Positions 8,343-16,204 of a stretch of DNA of 64,000 nucleotides are shown here, piece after piece. The notes below the pieces were generated by a model. It was given only the letters and a program-made list of their open reading frames with translations. It ran no database searches and was not told the DNA's origin. The stretch comes from Halodurantibacterium flavum (GTDB taxonomy: Bacteria; Pseudomonadota; Alphaproteobacteria; Rhodobacterales; Rhodobacteraceae). The first letter of the stretch is position 1; each line of letters begins with the position of its first letter. The position numbers and the translations under genes are program-made. Location of the stretch: the NCBI RefSeq assembly GCF_042681825.1, contig NZ_JBHUGH010000003.1:186001-250000 (forward strand), in the 5' to 3' direction.

Positions 8343-9917
8343 TCAGAAATCCGTGGGCGCGCCGCCTTCCTGCTTGCGCCGGGCCACGAATTCCTCCAGC
8401 GCCGCGCGATGGGCGTCCTCCATCGGCGGGGGCTCGAACTCCTCCAGAATGGCCTTGTAGATGCGATGCGCGCGTTCCGCCGTGCCGACCGCGCCATCGA
8501 GGCTCCAGGCCTCGAAGTTGCGCCAGTCGGATGCGATGGGCGCGTAAAAGGCGGTGCTATAGCGGTCCTGCGTGTGCTGGCAGCCAAAGAAATGCCCTTG
8601 CGGCCCCACCTCGGCGATGGCGTCGAGCGCGATATCCTCGGGCGTGGTCGCCCAGGTCGCGGGCTCGAAATAGCGCTGGATCATCTGCAGCACCTCGCAA
8701 TCCATCACGAATTTCTCGGGGCTGGCGATCAGCCCGCCCTCCAGCCAGCCGGCCGCGTGATAGACCATGTTGGTGCCCGATTGCACCGCCGCCCAAAGGC
8801 TGTTCGATGTTTCCCACATCGCCTGCCCGTCCGGGATATTCGCGGCGCAGACGCCCGACGATCGCAGCGGCAACCCGTAGAACCGCGCCATCTGCCCGGT
8901 CATCTGGGTCGCGCGCATGTATTCCGGCGTGCCAAAGGCGGGCGCGCCGGTCTTCATGTCCACGTTCGAGGTGAAGGTTCCGATCCCCACCGGGCAGCCC
9001 GGGTTGATGTATTGCAAGAGCGCAATCGCCGACAGCCCCTCGGCAAGGCTGAGCGCGACCGCGCCCGCCATCGTCACGGGCGCCATCGCCCCCGCCAGCG
9101 TAAACGGCGTCACGATCACCGCCTGCCCGCGCCGGGCGCAGCGCATCGCCCCGTCCAGCATCGGGTGGTCATGCTTGAGCGGCGAGACCGAGTTGATGTT
9201 CGTGTACATGCGCGGCCGCGCCTCGAACGCCTCATGGCTGAGCCCGCCCGCAAGGCGCGTCATCTCCATCACGTCCTCGACCCGCTCGGCGCCCAGGCTG
9301 TAGGCATGGACCACCTTGTCGGTCAGGATCAGCTTTTCCCGCAGGCAATCGAGATGCCGGACCGAAGGATGGATGTCGATCGGTTCGACCGGATAGCCGC
9401 CCGCGACATGGATGCAGTTGAAATACTGCGTCAGCTTCATGAACTCGCGGAAGGTCTCGAAATCGCCGGGGCGCTTGCCGCGTTCCAGATCCCATGCGTT
9501 GGGCGGACTGGAGACGTTGACGAAGACCATGTGCCGCCCGCCGATGACGATCTCGCGCCCGGGGTTGCGGGGGGTGATGGTGAAACTTGCCGGCGCGTGG
9601 GCCAGCATCTCCATCACGAAATCCTCGTCCATGCGGACATTCGTGCCCTCGACCCGGCAACCGGCCTGCCGCAGGATCGCGCAGGCCTCGGGGTTCAGGA
9701 ACTCGATCCCGATATCCCGCAGGATCGTCATGCAGCCACGATGCAGGGCCTCGACCCCGGCCTCGTCCAGCGGTTCGGTGGGCCGGTCGGGGTTTTCGGG
9801 GATGCGCCAGGGCATCTGGTCGATGACCGCCGTGCCCGCGCGGATACGCCCGCCCGCGCGGCCGCCCGCCCGCTTTCGCCGGGCCGGACCGCTCGCGATA
9901 TCCTCCGTGACGGTCAT
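8343..9917 (-). CDS. Trimethylamine methyltransferase (MttB) superfamily protein, non-pyrrolysine type
   Basis: Protein of 524 residues belonging to the MttB superfamily, corrinoid-dependent methyltransferases that demethylate quaternary or tertiary amines. Recognisable segments are CMTILRDIGIEFLNPEACAIL near the N-terminus and FGTPEYMRATQMTGQMARFYG with SGTNMVYHAAGWLEGG further on. The frame is uninterrupted and has no internal amber codon, so it is not a pyrrolysine-dependent TMA methyltransferase; the substrate is more likely a betaine-like compound. The start at 9917 has AGGGGG at good spacing. No corrinoid protein or activator gene is adjacent. The first 30 residues are Arg/Gly/Ala-rich. 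Confidence 0.85.
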   Translation of the reverse strand: MTVTEDIASGPARRKRAGGRAGGRIRAGTAVIDQMPWRIPENPDRPTEPLDEAGVEALHRGCMTILRDIGIEFLNPEACAILRQAGCRVEGTNVRMDEDFVMEMLAHAPASFTITPRNPGREIVIGGRHMVFVNVSSPPNAWDLERGKRPGDFETFREFMKLTQYFNCIHVAGGYPVEPIDIHPSVRHLDCLREKLILTDKVVHAYSLGAERVEDVMEMTRLAGGLSHEAFEARPRMYTNINSVSPLKHDHPMLDGAMRCARRGQAVIVTPFTLAGAMAPVTMAGAVALSLAEGLSAIALLQYINPGCPVGIGTFTSNVDMKTGAPAFGTPEYMRATQMTGQMARFYGLPLRSSGVCAANIPDGQAMWETSNSLWAAVQSGTNMVYHAAGWLEGGLIASPEKFVMDCEVLQMIQRYFEPATWATTPEDIALDAIAEVGPQGHFFGCQHTQDRYSTAFYAPIASDWRNFEAWSLDGAVGTAERAHRIYKAILEEFEPPPMEDAHRAALEEFVARRKQEGGAPTDF

Positions 9918-10018
9918 TGCGACACCCCCTTGCTGTTTCCGACAGAACAGCAAGCGGCGCGCGTCACCGGATTTCCATTCCCGACGCGAATGCGTCGTTT
10001 TCGGCCGGCGCGGATGAA

Positions 10019-10732
10019 TCAGACGGGGCCGGCACCCGCCTGGGCCGCGATCCAGTCCGGCAGATGACCGATATCGGGCAAGACAGCATCGGCAAAGGGC
10101 GCAAGATCGGCCGTGCCCGCGATGCCCGTCAGGACGGCGACCGTGCGCATTCCCGCCGCCCGTCCCGCGACAAGGTCGTGCAGGCTGTCGCCCACCATCA
10201 CCACCGCATCGGGCCGCAGCCCGAAGGCCGAGGCAAAGGCCAGAAGCTGCCCGGCCGCAGGCTTGCCGCCCCAGCCGGAATCCGACCCGGCGATGAAGTC
10301 GAAGCAATCCTCGACCCCTGCCGCCTCCAGATGGGTCCGGGCGGGCGTTTCGGCGTCGTTCGTCGCGACGCCCAGCCGCAACCCCCGCGTCCGAAGCCCG
10401 CGCAGCAGGGGGCGCAGCGGCACGGCCTCGGCCTGCGGGGCGTCGGCGGCAAGGCGGTTCATCTGCATCACCAACCCGCCCAGATCGCGCCCCGGCAGGA
10501 ACGGCAGCAGATGCGCGGCAATCTCTGGCGGGGTCGAGGCGATGACGATGCTGTCCTTGCGAAAGCTGCCGCTGTCGCGGTCATAGCCCAGGGCATCGGC
10601 CATCTGCGCCCCAAGCGCCGCGTCGCCCTGCGCCAGAACCTCGGTCAGGCGCGCCGTCCAGTTGCCCCAGGTGGCGTGGAAATCGAACAGCGTCCCATCC
10701 TTGTCAAAGACGACGCCCTGCAAATCGGCCAT
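10019..10732 (-). CDS. HAD-superfamily hydrolase, phosphoglycolate-phosphatase-like
   Basis: Cytoplasmic phosphatase of 237 residues with all four HAD motifs: DKDGT near residue 10 (nucleophile and general acid Asp), VATND (motif II), GKPAAG Lys (motif III) and VMVGDSLHDLVAG (motif IV). The helical cap between motifs I and II places it with Gph/PGPase-like enzymes. Glycolate oxidase genes lie 44 kb away, so a glycolate link is only possible. Start 10732 has GGAGG directly upstream. It is divergent from the MarR gene with 84 bases between. Confidence 0.87.
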   Translation of the reverse strand: MADLQGVVFDKDGTLFDFHATWGNWTARLTEVLAQGDAALGAQMADALGYDRDSGSFRKDSIVIASTPPEIAAHLLPFLPGRDLGGLVMQMNRLAADAPQAEAVPLRPLLRGLRTRGLRLGVATNDAETPARTHLEAAGVEDCFDFIAGSDSGWGGKPAAGQLLAFASAFGLRPDAVVMVGDSLHDLVAGRAAGMRTVAVLTGIAGTADLAPFADAVLPDIGHLPDWIAAQAGAGPV

Positions 10733-10816
10733 GTAACCTCCGGTGTTGCCGCGCCTTAACGCAGCCCCGCCCCGCGCGCAATTGACAAGCGCGCCGCAAT
10801 GCCGGAGCGTGCCGCC

Positions 10817-11344
10817 ATGTCCCAGCCCCGCCCCGAACGCCCGCCCCACACCCCGCCGGACCGCCCGCAGGGCGGCGCCCGTGAAAGCGACCGGACCAGC
10901 ACGGCCTACCGGCTCCATGAATCCGTGCTTTACCAGATGACGCTGACCTCGCGTCTACAGGAACGGCGGCTGGACGATGCGCTGCGGACGCTGGGCCTGA
11001 CGCGGATCACATGGTGCACCCTGCTTGCCGTGCAGAACGAAGGCCTGCGGCAACCGTCGGAAATCGCCGAGTTCATCGGGGTGGACCGGACGGCGCTCTC
11101 GCGCGCGCTGCGCCAGATGGAAGAGGCCGGATGGCTCGAACGGCGTTCGGGCGCCCCCGACCGGCGAACGACCACGGTCGAACTGACCGCCGCGGGCTGC
11201 GACCTGCTTGCCGCAGCGACCCCGCTGGTCGAGGAGAACGGCCGCCACTTCCTCGGCAAGCTCGGCCCGGGCGAGGCCGCGGAGCTGGGCCGCCTGATGG
11301 CCCGCCTGCGCGAGGGCGAGGCCCGCGACCTGCCGAAGTTCTGA
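10817..11344 (+). CDS. MarR-family transcriptional regulator
   Basis: Winged-helix regulator of 175 residues. The DNA-binding core is ITWCTLLAVQNEGLRQPSEI through VDRTALSRALRQMEEAGWLERR, with the wing DRRTTTVELTAAG, as in MarR proteins; these usually repress neighbouring genes and release on binding a small molecule. I chose ATG 817 bases into the 10 kb line (position 10817) because GGAG lies eight to ten bases upstream; ATG 10799 is an alternative. The Arg/Pro-rich first 30 residues are probably disordered. The divergent HAD gene is a plausible target. Confidence 0.9.
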   Translation: MSQPRPERPPHTPPDRPQGGARESDRTSTAYRLHESVLYQMTLTSRLQERRLDDALRTLGLTRITWCTLLAVQNEGLRQPSEIAEFIGVDRTALSRALRQMEEAGWLERRSGAPDRRTTTVELTAAGCDLLAAATPLVEENGRHFLGKLGPGEAAELGRLMARLREGEARDLPKF

Positions 11345-11357
11345 CCTCCGAAGTTCT
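11327..11357. repeat. Imperfect 15/16-base duplication at the MarR stop
   Basis: GACCTGCCGAAGTTCT at 11327-11342 is followed directly by GACCTCCGAAGTTCT at 11343-11357. The first copy carries the last codons and the TGA of the MarR gene begins at its junction. Confidence 0.75.
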
Positions 11358-11391
11358 GGCCGGGCCGAAGCTCCATCCGGGGGCCGCCCCC

Positions 11392-11676
11392 TCAGGTCCA
11401 GTGCATCTGCGCCCCGCCCGGCAGCGCGGCCCGCGCCTCGGCCAGCCGTTCGTAGCGCAGTGTCAGCGCATCACCGCAGGCAACGACCCAGGCATCGTCC
11501 ATCAGCAGGAAATCCAGGACCGCGCCCAGAAACTCCGGCTCGGCGGCACGCTGCCGCAGGTCGTCCAGCGAACTGCCCGTCGCCCCAAGGAAAACCGGCA
11601 GCAGGTCATCATTCGCGGCCAGCCAGCCAAGCGCCTGCAACGCGACGGTTTCAGCCTGTTCCTGACGCATCGCCAT
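11392..11676 (-). CDS. DUF3572 domain-containing protein
   Basis: Small acidic, mostly helical cytoplasmic protein of 94 residues with no signal peptide or membrane segment. AETVALQALGWLAANDDLLPVFLG is the hallmark opening of DUF3572, a family found next to pleD in alphaproteobacteria; its function is unknown. The start at 11676 has AGAAGG six bases upstream. It is divergent from the diguanylate cyclase gene, which fits the usual DUF3572-pleD linkage, although the orientation is opposite. Confidence 0.85.
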   Translation of the reverse strand: MAMRQEQAETVALQALGWLAANDDLLPVFLGATGSSLDDLRQRAAEPEFLGAVLDFLLMDDAWVVACGDALTLRYERLAEARAALPGGAQMHWT

Positions 11677-11770
11677 GGTCCTTCTTCGCCTGTCTCACCT
11701 TACCTGTCTCAAGACTTCCTTAACCAGTTCTGCGCCAAGCTGACAGCGGGTTCAGAAAGGCGGGGGCCGC

Positions 11771-13177
11771 ATGGCGGGACAGATCCTCATCGCGGATGGC
11801 GACAGCGCGCGGCGCAAGACGCTGGAAAATCTCGTGTCAGCGGCATGTCATCCGGTCGCCGGTGTCGCGACCCTTCCGGATCTGCGCGCCGCGCTGCGCG
11901 ACGGACCCGCGCTGATTCTGCTGGGGCCGCTTGGCGATGCGCCGCCGCAGGTCACCGCCCGTATCATCCGCGCGCGCCCCGATGGCGCCGCGCTGCCGGT
12001 GATCGCGCTTTGCGCCGATGCCGATGTGGCCGGCGGCCTCGCCTGTCTTGAGGCCGGCGCGGATGAGGTTCTGTCGGATGAGGTTCTGGGGGATGACGCG
12101 GCACCTGCGCTGCTGATGGCACAGATCCGCGCGCTGCTGCGGCGACAGGACGAACTTGCGGGCCTGCACAGCCAAAGCGCGCCCTGCCGCGCCATCGGCC
12201 TTGCGGAACCGGGCGCGCTGTTCGAAAGCCTGCCGCGCATCGCGCTTGTCGCGGCGACCGCGCAGCGCGGTCTTGCCTGGCAGCGTGCGCTGGAACCGTG
12301 GATCGCCGCCGAATTCACCGTCATGGACCGTGCCGAGGCACTGGGCGGGGTGCTGCGTGGGGCGCCGGCCGGCGCGCGCGCCGCGGATATCTACCTGATC
12401 GACGCGGCGATCGAGGCTGCGGGCGACGGGCTTCAGCTTCTCGCCAGCCTGCGCAGCCGCGCAAGCAGCCGGCAGGCCGCCGTCGCCGTCGTCCTTGGCC
12501 CCGACGAATGGGCGCTTGGCGCGACCGCGCTCGACCTCGGGGCGGATGCGCTGGTCCCCGACCGGTTTCGTCCGCAAGAGGTCGCGTTGCGCCTTGGTGC
12601 GCATCTGCGCCGCAAGCGTGAGGGGGATCGCCTGCAGTCGCTGGTGACCGACGGGCTCCAGCTTGCGATCCGGGACCCGCTGACCGGGCTTTTCAACCGG
12701 CGCTACGCGCTCAGCGAGCTTGGGCGGATCGAGGCGCAGGCGCGGCGCAGCGGCCGGTCCTTCGTCGTGATGGCCATCGACATCGACCACTTCAAGGCGG
12801 TGAACGACACCTGGGGCCATGCGGCAGGCGATGCCGTTCTGGCCCGGATCGCGCGGCTGATGCAGGACGGCCTGCGCGAGGCCGACCTTCTGGCCCGGAC
12901 GGGGGGCGAGGAATTCCTGATCGTGCTGCCCGGATGCCAGATCGGCGCCGCCCGCCAGATCGCCGAGGGGCTGCGCCGCCGCATCGCCGAAACCCCCGTC
13001 GCCCTTCCGGGCCTCGATGGCGCGGTGCAGGTGACGATCTCGATCGGCCTCGCGGTGGGGGATGGCAGCCTCTCGCGGATCAGTGCCGAAGAGGCCCTGC
13101 GCGACGCCGACCGCGCGCTTCTGCGCGCCAAGGCCGGCGGGCGAAATCAGGTCACGATCAGCGCCCGCGCGGCCTGA
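11771..13177 (+). CDS. pleD: PleD-like diguanylate cyclase with two degenerate receiver domains
   Basis: Cytoplasmic protein of 468 residues arranged REC (about 1-125), REC (about 150-285) and GGDEF (about 295-465), making c-di-GMP from two GTP. The active loop is GGEEF at 378-382 with an intact inhibitory site R369-x-x-D372 five residues before it; IDIDHFKAVND supplies metal ligands. The first receiver has Gly52 where the phospho-acceptor Asp should be, and Asp replaces the conserved Lys near residue 103. The second receiver has Asp211 at that position but lacks the acidic pair. Phosphorylation control is therefore doubtful. Start 11771 follows AAAGGCGGGGG. Confidence 0.92.
   Translation: MAGQILIADGDSARRKTLENLVSAACHPVAGVATLPDLRAALRDGPALILLGPLGDAPPQVTARIIRARPDGAALPVIALCADADVAGGLACLEAGADEVLSDEVLGDDAAPALLMAQIRALLRRQDELAGLHSQSAPCRAIGLAEPGALFESLPRIALVAATAQRGLAWQRALEPWIAAEFTVMDRAEALGGVLRGAPAGARAADIYLIDAAIEAAGDGLQLLASLRSRASSRQAAVAVVLGPDEWALGATALDLGADALVPDRFRPQEVALRLGAHLRRKREGDRLQSLVTDGLQLAIRDPLTGLFNRRYALSELGRIEAQARRSGRSFVVMAIDIDHFKAVNDTWGHAAGDAVLARIARLMQDGLREADLLARTGGEEFLIVLPGCQIGAARQIAEGLRRRIAETPVALPGLDGAVQVTISIGLAVGDGSLSRISAEEALRDADRALLRAKAGGRNQVTISARAA
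12061..12090. repeat. 15-base tandem duplication inside receiver 1
   Basis: GGATGAGGTTCTG-TC (12061-12075) is followed by GGATGAGGTTCTG-GG (12076-12090) and a further GGATGA. It encodes DEVLSDEVLGDD, in-frame, at the place where a receiver normally has its conserved Lys-Pro. Confidence 0.9.
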
Positions 13178-13715
13178 TGGGCTTGGGCGTTCTGCGCAGG
13201 CGGAACGTTCGGACGACGATGATGACCGGCGCCACGCGGCGTGCTGCCGAGTGCATGCTGGGCGTGAGCCCGGACCTGATCCCCGACCTGCCGTTCCGCG
13301 TGCGTGGGAGGCCTGGACGAGCTCGATGAACTGCTTTCCGATGTGCCTTCCGCTCCGCGCGGTTTGCCGAACCGCCGATACAGGCCTGCGGGAAGGGGCC
13401 GGTTCAACTCCGCCCGGGAACCGGGCGTTTGGGCGCGTGGCCACGTCAGCGGGCCAGTCGTCCTTTGCACGCGGGGCGGCGCGCGGCCAGGGTGATCTCC
13501 GGCGGGCCCGGGTATCTTGCCGACCGTCCCCTTGCGCGCGGGCAGAGGGCTGCACCGTCCGGCTAGAAGCGCCCAAATCCGTTCGCCGCTTCGCGCGAGG
13601 GGGCAGAGCCGCGCGAGCGCGCGTCAGCAACCGGCCCCGTGCCGCCCGTTTTCCGCGCTCGCGTGGTGGGGCGAGGCCCAAGCACCGCGTCCAGGCGGCA
13701 AACGTCAGGCCAACC
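13178..13715. other. 538-base stretch without a supported gene
   Basis: Between the diguanylate cyclase stop and the convergent CpxP-like gene no reading frame has convincing codon usage or a recognisable family, and no open frame has a good ribosome-binding site. The short frames present are Arg/Pro/Gly-rich, typical of GC-rich non-coding DNA. I looked for RNase P, tmRNA and SRP RNA signatures on both strands and did not find them. A GGTTCAACTCC block near 13407 resembles a T-arm, but no tRNA fold surrounds it. Confidence 0.6.
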
Positions 13716-14261
13716 CTAGGGCTGCGGCGCATCCCCATGGCGGCGACCGGGCCCACCGCCCCCCGGGCCCGGCCGGCGGGCAAGCGCCTCTTCCAGCCGG
13801 TCGGCAAAGCCCGCGCGCGCGGCGTTGTCCATCTCGGTCAGGCGGGCCAGCAGGGCGCCATGTCCGATCTCGGTCGCGCGCAGCAGGCGCCCGCGCTGCG
13901 TCTCCAGTATCGCGGCCACGGCGTCGGGCGAGAAGGGTTGGGCGCGCAGCGCCTCCAGCAGGCGCGCCTGCTCCGCGCGTTGCTGATCGCGCAGATCGCG
14001 CAGCGCCGGCACGTTTTGCCGGAAGGCAGACCGCAGCGCCGCGCGATCCTCGGGCGAAAGCGCCTCGGAATAGGCGCCAAGGCTGATGTCGCGCAGCACC
14101 ACGGGGGGCGGGCCGCCCGGCCCCCCGCGCGTGATCACCCCGCCCGCCAGCACGCCGAGCCCGACCAGGTTCACCGCCAGCGACAGGAACAGCAGGATCT
14201 GCATCCAGCGGGGCGCGCGGGGGCGCCGGGGGGCGCGGGCGGTTTCATGCGGCTCGGCCAT
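13716..14261 (-). CDS. CpxP-like periplasmic (heavy-metal) sensor protein, membrane-anchored
   Basis: Protein of 181 residues with an Arg/Pro-rich cytoplasmic N-terminus, one transmembrane anchor (ILLFLSLAVNLVGLGVLAGGVI, given here in two parts: ILLFLSLAVNL and VGLGVLAGG) and a helical periplasmic domain with repeated LSPEDRAAL and LRDLRDQQRAEQ patterns typical of LTXXQ/CpxP-like metal or misfolding sensors. The C-terminus is Gly/Pro/Arg-rich. It is the last gene of a minus-strand series after the anti-sigma gene (three bases between them), suggesting a sensory role for the sigma factor. Confidence 0.8.
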   Translation of the reverse strand: MAEPHETARAPRRPRAPRWMQILLFLSLAVNLVGLGVLAGGVITRGGPGGPPPVVLRDISLGAYSEALSPEDRAALRSAFRQNVPALRDLRDQQRAEQARLLEALRAQPFSPDAVAAILETQRGRLLRATEIGHGALLARLTEMDNAARAGFADRLEEALARRPGPGGGGPGRRHGDAPQP

Positions 14262-14264
14262 GTC

Positions 14265-14654
14265 TTACCCCTCTCCCAGAAGGTCGGCGAATATCTCGTA
14301 CTGGTCGGTGAGCTCCAGCGCCACCGGCTGCGACCAGAGCCCCTCGGCAAGGCCCGCGACGGCGGCGGGCGGGCTGAGCCCGAGCCAGAGCCCGGCGACC
14401 GTCGCTGTCACGAGGCCCGTCACCGCCTGCCATCCGCCGAAGGCCGACAGCGCCTCGCGCCAGCGCGGGCGCAAGGAACGCCGGGGGGCAAAGGCGGGGG
14501 GCGCGGGTTGCAGCCGGTCGGCATCGGCCAGAATGCGCGCCATCAGATCCTCGCCCGGGGCGGGGGTCCGCGTTTTCATGGCGGCAAAGAACGGATCGAG
14601 GGATGTCGCATCCTCCCGCTCCGCGCCGCTCGGCAGATCATTCCGTTCAGTCAT
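14265..14654 (-). CDS. Probable anti-sigma factor (single-pass membrane protein)
   Basis: Protein of 129 residues: a soluble N-terminal half (SLDPFFAAMKTRTPAPGEDLMARIL), then one hydrophobic segment around residues 75-95 (GLVTATVAGLWLGLS) and a short acidic periplasmic tail. No zinc-binding HxxxCxxC motif is visible. I call it anti-sigma mainly because its start overlaps the stop of the ECF sigma gene by eight bases, the arrangement of sigma/anti-sigma pairs. ATG 14654 has GGGG at proper spacing; ATG 14660 is possible. Confidence 0.65.
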   Translation of the reverse strand: MTERNDLPSGAEREDATSLDPFFAAMKTRTPAPGEDLMARILADADRLQPAPPAFAPRRSLRPRWREALSAFGGWQAVTGLVTATVAGLWLGLSPPAAVAGLAEGLWSQPVALELTDQYEIFADLLGEG

Positions 14655-15231
14655 CGCCATACCCCAGATCCCGCCGTCGATGCCGCAGCATCCCGGCCAA
14701 CGCCCTCTTTCCACGTGCCACGAGGCTTTCGACCGCCTCGGTTCCAATTCCCATTATCGCGCCGATATCGGGGTTTCCCATCCCCTCCAGATGGCGCAGG
14801 ACGACCGCCTGCCGCTGCCGTTCGGGCAACCGGTCAAGCGCCGCCTGCAACGCCTCGGCCCGATGCGCATCCAGCATCGCCGAAAGGGGGCCGGGTGCGC
14901 CGTCCTCCGGTTCCGGCACCGCGTCGAGGTCGACGGGCCTGCGCCGCCGCAGCCGGTCGGTGCAGAGGTTCGCGACCACCCGGTAAAGCCAGGTGGCGAC
15001 CTGCGCCTCGCCCGGGCGCCAGTCGGGCGCGATCCGCCACAGACGCAGCATCGCCTCTTGCGCCACATCCTCGGCCTCGGCCCCGTCGCCCAGCATCCGC
15101 GCGGCAAAGCCGAGGCACCGGGGCACCAGCCGCCGGGCCAGTTCGCGCGCCGCCACCGGGTCGCCATTGGCGTAGAGAACCAGCAGCGCCTCGTCCGTGG
15201 CCTCGGTCAGGGCGTCATAGGGCATGTTCAT
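14647..15231 (-). CDS. ECF-type RNA polymerase sigma factor
   Basis: Sigma-70-family protein of 194 residues with only regions 2 and 4. Region 2 is visible as GDGAEAEDVAQEAMLRLWR and WLYRVVANLCTDRLRRRR; region 4 as LPERQRQAVVLRHLEGMGN and a helix-turn-helix DIGAIMGIGTEAVESLVARG. Such factors direct polymerase to a small regulon, usually envelope or metal stress. It is followed with overlap by the probable anti-sigma gene and preceded by the EF-hand gene on the same strand. Start 15231 or Met3 (15225). Confidence 0.93.
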   Translation of the reverse strand: MNMPYDALTEATDEALLVLYANGDPVAARELARRLVPRCLGFAARMLGDGAEAEDVAQEAMLRLWRIAPDWRPGEAQVATWLYRVVANLCTDRLRRRRPVDLDAVPEPEDGAPGPLSAMLDAHRAEALQAALDRLPERQRQAVVLRHLEGMGNPDIGAIMGIGTEAVESLVARGKRALAGMLRHRRRDLGYGDD

Positions 15232-15355
15232 CCTGCCTCTGGCCTATCCCGATTTCCGTTCCCGGGCAATCCGCCCGCCCATGGCGCGTGCGGACCCGGG
15301 TTTTTTCCAGCACCGCGCCCGAAAGGATCCGGGCGCGGCAGTCCTGTCGCGCCGT

Positions 15356-16000
15356 TTACTGCGCGGTTGCGGGCGCACCGGGTTCCGCCGGCGCGGCCTC
15401 GGCGGGCGGCGGCGGGCGGCGGCCTTCGGGCCGTTCCCCGCGCGGACCGCCACGTTCGCCCCGTTCAGCCCGGGGGCCGCCCAGACGCCCTTCGCCCCGG
15501 CGCTGCTGCATCATGGCGCGGGCGCGCTCGAATTCCTCGGCGGTGATCGCCCCGTCGCCGTCACGGTCGATCCGGTCAAAGATCGAGCCCGGCATCATCG
15601 GGATCACCGCGCCAGGATAGGCGGCCATTTCCTCGACGCTCAGCAGGCCGTCGCCATCGAGATCCAGCGCCGCGACAAGGGCGGTGGCGCGCGCCTCGAC
15701 CTGCCGCTCGATCAGCCGCATCTGATGGGCGGCGATTTCCTCGGCCGAGAGGAGCCCGTCGCCATTCGCGTCGAGCCCCTCGATACGGCTGGCGCGGAAC
15801 GCGGCGAATTCCTCTTGCGTGATGCGGCCGTCGCCATCGAGGTCGAAGGTCTCGAACGAAAAGGCGCCCGCGCCCATCCCCGCACCAATCCCGTGATGAC
15901 CACCGGGGCCGAAGCCCTGCGCACTGGCGACCGAACCCACGGCCGATGCGGGCCCGGCAAGGGCGAGCGCGACCGCCAGGGCATGTGACTTGCGTATCAT
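15356..16000 (-). CDS. Secreted protein with four EF-hand calcium-binding loops
   Basis: Protein of 214 residues with a signal peptide (MIRKSHALAVALALAGPASA) and four canonical EF-hand loops at about residues 53-64 (DLDGDGRITQEE), 77-88 (DANGDGLLSAEE), 113-124 (DLDGDGLLSVEE) and 145-156 (DRDGDGAITAEE). A Pro/Arg/Gly-rich tail follows. All four have Asp at position 1 and Glu at 12, so calcium binding is expected, in the periplasm or outside. The start at 16000 has AGGAG nine bases upstream. It lies 124 bases upstream of the sigma gene on the same strand and may be the first gene of the unit. Confidence 0.88.
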   Translation of the reverse strand: MIRKSHALAVALALAGPASAVGSVASAQGFGPGGHHGIGAGMGAGAFSFETFDLDGDGRITQEEFAAFRASRIEGLDANGDGLLSAEEIAAHQMRLIERQVEARATALVAALDLDGDGLLSVEEMAAYPGAVIPMMPGSIFDRIDRDGDGAITAEEFERARAMMQQRRGEGRLGGPRAERGERGGPRGERPEGRRPPPPAEAAPAEPGAPATAQ

Positions 16001-16108
16001 GAACAACAACTCCTGCTTCATGGGACGCGGCACTGCCGCCGCGTTCAGACATGAAACGGAGGCAAGCGTGGCTTCCGTCGCGGAAAATGATGCGGGGCGG
16101 TTCGCGAC

Positions 16109-16169
16109 ATCCCGCCGCAAGCGGGATCAGGGTCTTTCCCCGCGGGGAAATAAGGATTAATCAATCCTT
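16109..16169. promoter_or_regulatory. Three adjacent inverted repeats between the EF-hand and DUF983 genes
   Basis: ATCCCGC-CGCAA-GCGGGAT (16109-16127) is followed by the perfect 16-base palindrome TTTCCCCGCGGGGAAA (16135-16150) and by AAGGATT-AATC-AATCCTT (16152-16169). They sit in the 204-base gap between divergent genes. Binding sites or transcript hairpins are both possible; function is inferred from position only. Confidence 0.5.
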
Positions 16170-16204
16170 TCGGCATAACACATCCGCAGCACGAGGCGGA
16201 TAGG

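Noticed and set aside
13400..13430. T-arm-like GGTTCAACTCC suggesting a tRNA
   Set aside because: No acceptor, anticodon or D-arm could be folded around it and no CCA follows.
13304..13495. Small plus-strand frame beginning MGGLDELDELLSDV
   Set aside because: No good ribosome-binding site and the sequence turns Arg/Gly-rich; not enough to call a gene.
13062..15620. Plus-strand 852-codon open frame across the sigma cassette
   Set aside because: Arg/Pro/Ala-rich shadow of the minus-strand genes, with no family motif.
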